The position numbers and the translations under genes are program-made. The notes under the pieces were generated by a model. That model was not told the DNA's origin and ran no database searches. It was given only the letters and a program-made list of their open reading frames with translations. A stretch of DNA of 64,000 nucleotides from Nereocystis luetkeana (lineage: Eukaryota > Sar > Phaeophyceae > Laminariales > Laminariaceae), in contig JARUPZ010000027.1 in the NCBI GenBank assembly GCA_031213475.1, positions 2,293,001 through 2,357,000 of the forward strand, read 5' to 3'. Every line of letters starts with the position of its first letter. The first letter of the stretch is position 1. Positions 56,511-64,000 of this stretch are shown piece by piece.

Positions 56511-57838
56511 ACCGCGGTTTTCCTTCTCCTTCTGTTCCCCCCCTACCCGCATTCCCTTCGCCGGGTTTTCTTCCATTCCTCCTGTTGGTCGGGGCATCGA
56601 TATTGCATCATGCAATTCCGGACATCCCAATAGCACTCTACCCAACAAATCAACATTGATAGATATTCATAATCTACGTGGCGTCGGTATCTTACCACAG
56701 TAAGAAATCAATATATTCCCTGCGATGTGCTCGATACGACGAAATATCTTGTCACCCTGCGTATGTCCTAAATACAACGCGTCTGTCTGTGCAAGGTAAA
56801 CGGGATGGCCATGAAGCATACCAGGTACCAGGTACCTGGTTGCAATGAGTGCCGGTCCTAACGACGAAAAAAAAAAAACGAAAACGAACACACTTCACCC
56901 TTTCGTCAAAAACAGCACTTTGAGTCCAGTCGAGGAAAAACACACGAAATAACCCCGGCAATAACACAACAAGCCGAGTCGATTTTTTACGCGGTGCAAT
57001 TTTTCAGAATGACTCAACCGCTACAGCAGGTGATTCCCGGCGATAGCACTCAATAATGTCGGCGGGGCTCTACAAGTTGCGTCTCAGCCATTGCTGTTCG
57101 ATGGCAGAAGTATTAATGTTGAGTGGCACTCATGTCGAACAATGTACCACCCACCGCCACTTCCTGATACCCCGACTTCTTTCGAGGGCATCCCTTGGTC
57201 ATACCCTACCCGCATATTGTCGCGGTAAGCGCAGTAAGCAGACAAGAACGTGACAGCCACATACATGCACTACCACGACCATCATGCGATAACTGCCTCA
57301 CCGCCACGCAAGCGAGCAGCAAAATGCGCTGAATGCAAGCCGATTGTAGAAACATCATCGGAAGTTAATACCAACGTTCCGAGCTCCTTCTATGTCCCTC
57401 TTCGCCCCTGGGTAGCCCACATTTCGTCTATTTCACACCCATTTTGTCATATGTAAGAGCTCGGAGACTTGAAAAAAACGAAACGTGAAAACGGAGGGAT
57501 CTCTACTTCTATTTTTATTATTTGACCAATAAAACTCACGTGCTCTTTAGTTATGCTCTTCGTTATTATTTCGTTTTTTTCCCCTCGTTAAGACCCACCC
57601 TATTAATAGCATGATCACTTCGAAACGACTTCGAAAACCAACCCCCAGGTTCCATAACTCTCACGTCCGAAATTCCAATATCCTTTGTCGAGGAAAAACG
57701 GCATCCTTCAATATGAAACCTATTTAAAAGCGTGTTTCCAACTCACGTCCGAAATCCCAATATTTTTTGCCAAGGTAAAACGGCACCCTTCAATAAGAAA
57801 CCTATTTAAAAGCGTCTTTCCAACTCTTAAAACGCATG
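56511..57838. other. intergenic, no gene seen
   Basis: 57657-57826 is a tandem pair with units of about 75-90 bp, sharing CGTCCGAAAT, CAATA and AACCTATTTAAAAGCGT. Two TACCAGGTA sites at 56819 and 56826 overlap. One CTATTAATAG at 57600. Confidence 0.55.
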
Positions 57839-58054
57839 CTACGGTAGAGGTGCACCGGTTGTTTTTCCGAGTCTCCTCACATGGGGAGCTTTACGCTTCA
57901 CCCAAAATCTGATTTTGGACAAACACAAGTGGTACCCCATGAACTATCCCATGGCCTAAGCATACCACGAAAAATGCTGCAACACAAAAAAAAATTTGAG
58001 GCGATTTGAGGTCAAGGAGCCCCGTCATTGAGAAACTTTTTCGGCCTATCATAG
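57839..58054. mobile_element. MITE family 3, copy 2
   Basis: 216 bp from CTACGGTAGAGGTGCACC to CCTATCATAG; same family as 50403-50635, about 70% alike with small indels. Confidence 0.6.
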
Positions 58055-58857
58055 CACGCGTCAAAATCATATCAAAAACGTTCACTGATCATACTCGAAA
58101 TTCGTGATACGCTAACTGCTTACACCCAGACCTTACCCAGGCCTACCTCAACCAGGGTACATGACACTCCTATCGCAGGCAGGCAACCAGCCTACTTATC
58201 ATCTTCATGCCCTCAGGTACACAATCAACACTCCCCTGTGTAATGAACAAGGGATAGAGTATTGCAGTAGTACCACACTGACTCATGAACATTCCGAATA
58301 CCTCAAACCAACATTAACTCCTGAAACCCCGATACAAAACCTCAAATTTCGAACCCGCTTCAAGTCGATGTGCCTGGTACTATATACCAACCAGGAACAT
58401 ACCCAATGAATATTTAATCAACAGGATCAGTGGCCGGAACCGGCACGCCAACCGGTGCCGGACGACTGTTAATAGCTGGGGTTGGAAACTCGACTACTTC
58501 TTAATGTACAGTGCAGTGCTCGAACAACCGACAAATTCATACAGATAAAAACGCAATATATTGAGCCTCACCTGACAGCAAGGAACCAAGGTACAGTGCG
58601 CCCTCTTGAGCAGATGGTAGTTGGTTCAGATGCGCTGCGATCCTCTGGTCGGTTTCGTCGATATTTGATACCGACCGTGTGCGGTGGGTAGTCGAGGTAC
58701 CAAACTGCTGCCATCGAAAAGAGCTGTTATGCGAATACGCGAAGAGAGAGGTAGGAGGGGCATCGAGAGTCGAAGGAACAATGTCAGCGTCCGGGCATAA
58801 GCAACGTAACCAGTACCGTACAATCATCATACAGCCCAATGCCAGCGCTGCCGTGGC
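58055..58857. other. intergenic, with degenerate start of the satellite
   Basis: No gene seen. From about 58560 fragments of the satellite monomer appear (CACCTGACAGCAAGGAACC, GAGCAGATGGTAGTTGG), interrupted by unrelated sequence. Confidence 0.5.
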
Positions 58858-61375
58858 CCTGCGAAGCAAAGCCCCCCACCAACACCAACTGTGGTGGGAG
58901 TCCAGGAAGGAGTCGAGGTAGACGACTAGCCGTTGACCCAGTAGTCAAAAGCACCTCGCTGGGTGGTCCAGGCTGGAGTCCCTTCCCGAGTACCCCAACC
59001 CAGTGGTGGCCGTGACGCCGTTTTCCACTTTGACCATCAACAGTGACTATGCAGACCGCACTTCGCGAGACGAACCTAGCCTAGCCTTCGTACCGGTTGG
59101 GAAGTAGACTACAAACCAGCGGTAGAGGGTTTGGCCAACCGGTAGAAGCAAACCGAACAAAAAACATGATTTCACATATCACCTGAATGGAGCGAGTCCA
59201 GGTAGAACGCCCCCTTCAAGACGTAACCCACGAACACTATAGCTGCGCGGGAGTCCAGGGAAACGTCGATGTCGAGACCTGGTAGGTGACCCAGTCGTTA
59301 TACGCAGGTCGCTGAGTAGTCCAGGTTGACGTGGCTTCCCCAGTGATGAACCCAGTGACGGCCGTGACGCCGTTTCCCACTTTTACGATCAGCAGTGAGC
59401 GTACAGACACACATTTCGCGAGCCTCAGCTAGCCTATCCTTCGTATACCGGTTGGGAAGTAGACTTCAAACCAGCGGTAATGGCATGGCCAACCGGTAGA
59501 AGCAAAGAGAAAACGAAAGATTTTACATCTCACCTGAAAGGAAGGAGAACATGTAGAACGCCCCCTCTTCAGCAAATGGCGATTGGTTCAGCGTCGAAAG
59601 AAGTCCCGCACTAACACTAAGTGCGGCGGAAGTCCTAGGAAACGTCGGGTTAGAGACCTAGCAGGTGGCCCAGTAGTCATGCATAGCTTCCTGAGTGGTC
59701 CAGGCTGGCGTGGCTTCCCCAGTGACGAACCCAGTGACGGCTGTGACGCCGTTTCCCACTTTGACGATCAACAGTGAGCGTAAAGACCACATTTGGCGAG
59801 ACCAACCCAGCCAAGCCTTTGTATACCGGTTGGGATATAGACTACGAACCAGTGGTAAAGGGTTTGGCCAACCGGTAGAATCAAACAGACGGAAGGCATA
59901 ATTTCACATGTAACCTGAAAGGAGGGAGTCCAGGTCGAACGCCCCCCCTGCAGCAGATGATAGTTGGGGGAGCGTTGGAAAAAATCCCCCTCTAACACTA
60001 AATGTTGCGAGAGTCCAGGGAAACGTCGACGTCGAGACCTGGCAGGTCACCCAGTAGTCATGCACAGCTCGCTGGGTGGTCCAGGCTGGAGTCCCTTCCC
60101 GAGTACCCAACCCAGTGGTGGCCGTGACGCCGTTTTCCACCTTGACGATCGACAGTGAGCATACAGAACGCATTTCGATAGACTAACCTAGCCTAGCCTT
60201 CGTACCGGTTGGGAAGTAGACTACAAACCAGCGGAAAAGGTTTTGGCCAGCCAGTAGGAGAAGACAGAACGAAGCGTGTGATCTCACATATCACCAGAAT
60301 GGAGCGAATCCAGGTAGAACGTCCCCTCTGCAGCATATGGTGATTGGTTGAACGTTGGAAAGCGTAACCCACCAACACTAGCTGCGCGGGAGTCCAGGGA
60401 AACGTCGATGTCGAGACCTGGTAGGCGACCCAGTCGTTACACGCAGGGCGCCTGATGGTCCAGGCTGGCGTGGCTTCCCCAGTGATGAACCCAGTGACGG
60501 CCGTGACGCCGTTTCCCACTTTTACGATCAGCAGTCAGCGTACAGACACACATTTCACGAGACTTACCCAGCCTAGCCTTCGTATACCGGTTGGGAAGTA
60601 GACTACAAACCAGCGGTAACTGGCATGGCCAATCGGTAGGAGCGAGAAATGCAGGATTTTACATCTCACCTGAAAGGAGGGAGAACATGTAGAACGCCCC
60701 CTCTTCAGCAAATGGTGATTGGTTCAGCGTCGAAAGAAGTCCCAGACTAACACAAACTGCTGCGGAAGTCCTAGGAAACTTCGGGGTAGAGACCTGGCAG
60801 TTAGCTGAGTGATTGAGGCTGGCGTGGGTTCCCCAGTGTCGAACCCAGTGACGGCTGTGACGTCGTTTCCCACTTTGACGATCAACAGTGGGCGTAAAGG
60901 CCACATTTGGCGAGACTAACCTAGCCAAGCTCTTGTACACGGGTTGGGAAATAGACTATGAACCAGCGGTAAAGGGTTCGGCCAACCGGTAGAAGCAAAC
61001 AGGTGGAAGGCATGATTTCGCATCTCACCTGAAAGGAGAGAGTCCGGGCAGAACGCCCCCCCTGCAGTAGATGATAGTTGGGTGAGCGTTGAAAAAAATC
61101 TCACACTAATACTAACTGTTGTGAGAGTCCAGGGAAACGCCGACGTCGAGACCTGGCAGGTTACCCAGTAGTCATGCACAGCTCGCTGGGGGCTTCAGGC
61201 TGGAGTAGCTTCTCGAGTACCGAGCCTAGTGGTGACCATGACACTGTTTTCCACTTTGACGATCAACAGTGAGCGTACAGCCACACATTTGGCGAGACTA
61301 ACCTATCCAAGACTTCGTACCGGTTGGGAAGTAGACTACAAACCAGCGGCAAAGATTTTGGCCAACCGGTAGGAG
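58858..61375. repeat. satellite with three-monomer higher-order repeat
   Basis: Seven monomers of 353-382 bp. The landmark AACCCAGTG(A/G)(C/T)GGC(C/T)GTGAC recurs at about 58997, 59350, 59728, 60107, 60488, 60841 and 61223. Monomers fall in three types: A (CGAGTACC before the landmark), B (CCAGTGATG; ACACACATTTC downstream) and C (CCAGTG(A/T)CG; GGCTGTGACG). The order is A-B-C-A-B-C-A, giving a higher-order period of about 1,110-1,140 bp. On the minus strand each unit has an open piece ending in a L-L-S-G-E-M-like motif, but frames differ between units, so coding is doubtful. Confidence 0.85.
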
Positions 61376-61439
61376 CAAGCGTCGCGGCACCGCATGGGCG
61401 AGCTGGCGAAGTGACCCAATAACGTCGCGAAGGGAATCC

Positions 61440-62680
61440 GAAGCTCCCATGCACGGAATGCGCTTTGAGCTGTTTCGACGCTGCTCAGGGTCCCGTTCGA
61501 GGATGTTTTTAGCATGGATGTGCGGGACTGGGCGGAGGAGGAGGTGACCTGATATGTGCTGCTAATGCAGCAGCCGCGTGAGTGTTTCTGTCCCGATCCG
61601 GGCGCCGTGGGTCTGATGCCCCTGCTAACGTTCTTACAGGCCCGCGGATGGCTCACGGTAGCGCCCACACAGCTAGTTAGCGTGGGATGGTTCAGCACGA
61701 CGGATGGCGAGAAAAAGAGACGGAGTAGGTTGAAGATTTTTGCGGAGGAGTACAACACAGGCTGGGGGGGGTGATCAAGGAGCGGTGGGGGGTGATAGAC
61801 GAGCGCGCCTGATCCAAACACGACGAGCTGGGTCGGTGCCTACACGAGCTCATGAAGGGGTTGCCGTACAGGTTGGAGGGCGACAACAGATATAGAAACA
61901 CGAAATGCGTCTATCTGCCGCTGTCAAACGAGAACCGTCGGGACGCAGGGAGCTGAAAGGATATGAGGAAGAGCGCGAGAGCAGAAACCAGCAGCTGACT
62001 ATATGGGGGCACGGGCTCCGTGGCGCGGCGGAGCCAACTACTCGAGCAGGAAAAAATATCACCAAAACATCGAAGGCCAGGGCCCGGACAGGGGCTCCGG
62101 GGAGACGCTTCGGGGTAATCGCTGAGCCACAAGCGGGGACTCACTTCGGGGTCGGTGACGCTGACAGCGCCGGGTATGACAACCTTACTACGCGTAGAGA
62201 AGGATCAGCTGCGTTGGCGAGTAGAGCAGGGGTTGTCGGGCAAGGTCATGGGGGATTCAGCACGTATCAAATGGCTGATTCCATTGAGGCCCTCACCACA
62301 ACCAAGGGTAGAATTTGGTCAAAAAAAAATAGGCGGGGAGAAAACAAGAGGGGCAGGAGTGTCTCGCCACAATCGAAAAACTGAGAGACGTCGAGGTAAG
62401 CGTTGGTTCTCGTAAACTGGAGGGTGGCAGGGGCGTAAGGAAGGTAGTGCAATGGCTGGGAGGGTCGTTGGCCGCGCACCGCGCACCCCAGAGGAATTTA
62501 GACCACGTGAAAGCGTTCTTAGGCGACAAGCACCGCACTAAGGGATGAAGAAGTTAAAGTACATCGTGTGCATCCAAGTACCGGTAGACGTACAGCTGGG
62601 GGCGCGGATGATGCCGTTTTCGTACGCGTGCGAGGAAAATTAGCGACGCGGTAGGGAAAAAGGAGGTCCCAGACGCGGCG
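61440..62680 (+). pseudogene. degraded ORF of unknown family
   Basis: Coding-like segments in shifting plus-strand frames: VLLMQQPRECFCPDPGA, PLLTFLQARGWLTVAPTQL (61556-61774), HELMKGLPYRLEGDNRYRNT (about 61842-61901), then VEVSVGSRKLEGGRGVRKVV and HVKAFLGDKHRTKG (62390-62545). Stops and frameshifts separate them. I do not recognise the family; a transposon ORF is likely given the setting. Confidence 0.4.
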
Positions 62681-64000
62681 CATGGATGAACGATTGTTTT
62701 TCCCAAGGAACAGGAGGCACAGGTACCGGGGCTGCGAGTGTCGCCTGCGAGGGTAATGTAAAGCCCGCGAAAACGAGTACATCATTCAAGACAGGCTTTC
62801 GAGCACAGGTAAGGGCACTGGGGGGGGGGGGTACTCATATCATGGATGGCCGTAGTGGTGCGATAATGGAACCTCGTATCTCTACAATGCCGACACGGAG
62901 CACGTCGGGTTTTCACCTACCAGGCAGACATTTTCTTGCACCTAGGGCGAAGCGCCGTGAGGTGCAAGGCGAGTCGCATGAAGGGTGACTGTATCCTACT
63001 CAGAGCCGCTTGTGAGGCGGACTTGCAATGGATGACAGCTTCGAATCAATGGAGTTGTCTTAAGGTGAGGCCACTTCAAGAGATAGCAATGGGCATACTA
63101 TATATCTTCCTCGTGAGTGCCTTACCAAAACACGCACTACGTGATACGATCATTCCTCTGGTGCGAAGTCAAGTTTTTCTACCCCGCACCAATTACCTAA
63201 CACGACCGCCAGCCGTGGTGACTGCCAAACAAACAAACAAAAAAACGGTACCCTGGTCGTCTAGCTCACGCCGTGGGAGGCACGTTTTACAGTGTCGTCG
63301 TCAACAGACGCCAACCTATAATACAAGCGCTAAAATCGGCACGCTTCGCGCGCTTTGTTGTTTCTTATTGGGTGCGCCAAGCTAAAATTGTAGGTGGTGA
63401 TCCATGTGGAAAGTACAACCACTTCAAAATGAACGACAGGTCTATTAGATCGGGGTTAACGAATTTGCATATCGTAATCTTCCTGCTCCGATTATTGGTG
63501 AGGGCCGCCGGCTTCATGTGTTCTATCGTAGCCTCGGACGACCAAGCTCACCTCGAGGCCAGCATATAGCTGTGCCACTCGAGCGAGTCAGCCACCCTGG
63601 ACACAAATTAATAGGTGTGAATTACTACCGAGAAGAAAAGACAGACTGCCATGTGTGATGTTTCGGCCAAAGAAGCAGTTCCGTTTTACACCCTACACAA
63701 TCTGCATACACTCAAAACCCGGGGATATATCCCAAATATCCCGGAGATATATTCCAAATATCCCCTGTAGACCACATCCGTTTTACCATCCGCATAATCC
63801 ATTTCGCCTATGATCCCCGGGAATGCGCCCAGGATGTCCCCTGATGACCACGGTTCGTAACTCCAGGCCGCAAATGGCGTACCCGGAGCTGGGTTTTCCA
63901 CACTGTGCGGGGCGGTATCGACCCGGGAAATCTCCGCTGTAATTCCCGGTTTGTTGGAGTTATAGATAGATGGAAGGGTTTCTGATCCAGAATGGGGCCT
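62681..64000. other. intergenic, no gene seen
   Basis: Short plus-strand ORFs (62686-62988, 62936-63385, 63273-63569) have ordinary composition but no recognised motif and no supporting splice structure. 63722-63770 has a 21 bp tandem pair around ATATATCCCAAATATCCC. Confidence 0.45.

Noticed and set aside
58858..61375. CRISPR-like array of regular repeats
   Set aside because: Monomers are about 353-382 bp and diverged, with no short identical repeat and unique spacer pattern. The genome is eukaryotic.

Overview
This window looks like nuclear DNA of a eukaryote, most likely a stramenopile and probably a brown alga. The supporting evidence is one intron-rich host gene with GT-AG introns of 0.2-2.3 kb, retroelement families that resemble ones I recall from brown-algal genomes (a RING-domain LINE, and Ty3 elements with a chromodomain and a second C-terminal domain), and a short TTAGGG-like stretch. 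The taxonomic call rests on recall, not on a search. No rRNA gene, CRISPR array, bacterial operon or functional tRNA gene was seen.

Layout. 1-3181: intergenic DNA with a CTG microsatellite, a small palindromic element and one possible orphan exon. 3182-19797: a large plus-strand gene whose 11 proposed exons join in frame into about 2,661 residues. It encodes a Pro/Thr/Ser-rich mucin-like ectodomain, a folded juxtamembrane part, one transmembrane helix and a long low-complexity basic, Gly-rich and Arg-Gly-rich cytoplasmic part. Its introns hold a MITE, a LINE tail, a foldback element and several minisatellites. 19798-23930: intergenic DNA with a duplicated gene end, a LINE 3' fragment and a tRNA-derived head. 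23935-25333: a tyrosine-recombinase pseudogene between direct repeats, then a second copy of the small palindrome.

25735-34843: a decayed LINE (RING, reverse transcriptase, C-terminal domain, 3' UTR). Its reverse transcriptase is split just after the YMDD motif by a 5'-truncated, minus-strand Ty1/copia element. 34856-43800: a MITE, a terminal-inverted-repeat element with telomere-like repeats, then Ty3/Gypsy element 1 (LTR, gag, a NADAR-like domain, protease, RT, RNase H, no integrase). 45360-51064: Ty3/Gypsy element 2 (NADAR-like domain, protease, RT, RNase H, integrase, chromodomain-like and WW-rich tail), with a MITE inside its 3' coding part. 51334-52146: a clean 0.8 kb LTR element without genes and with a GTAT target duplication. 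52147-58054: tandem repeats, an ATGT microsatellite, two more miniature LTR elements and a second copy of the MITE. 58858-61375: a satellite with a three-monomer higher-order structure. 61440-62680: a degraded unknown ORF. The rest is unannotated.

The most unusual observation is that both Ty3/Gypsy elements, although clearly diverged, carry a NADAR (YbiA-like) domain between gag and protease. A NAD/ADP-ribose-related domain as a lasting part of an LTR retrotransposon family is not something I know as standard. Other points are a strongly over-represented 9-mer TACC(A/T)GGTA confined to the non-retroelement parts, a recurring perfect 10-bp palindrome CTATTAATAG, three or more MITE families present in pairs, and miniature LTR elements that share a T-arm-like hairpin next to the primer-binding site.
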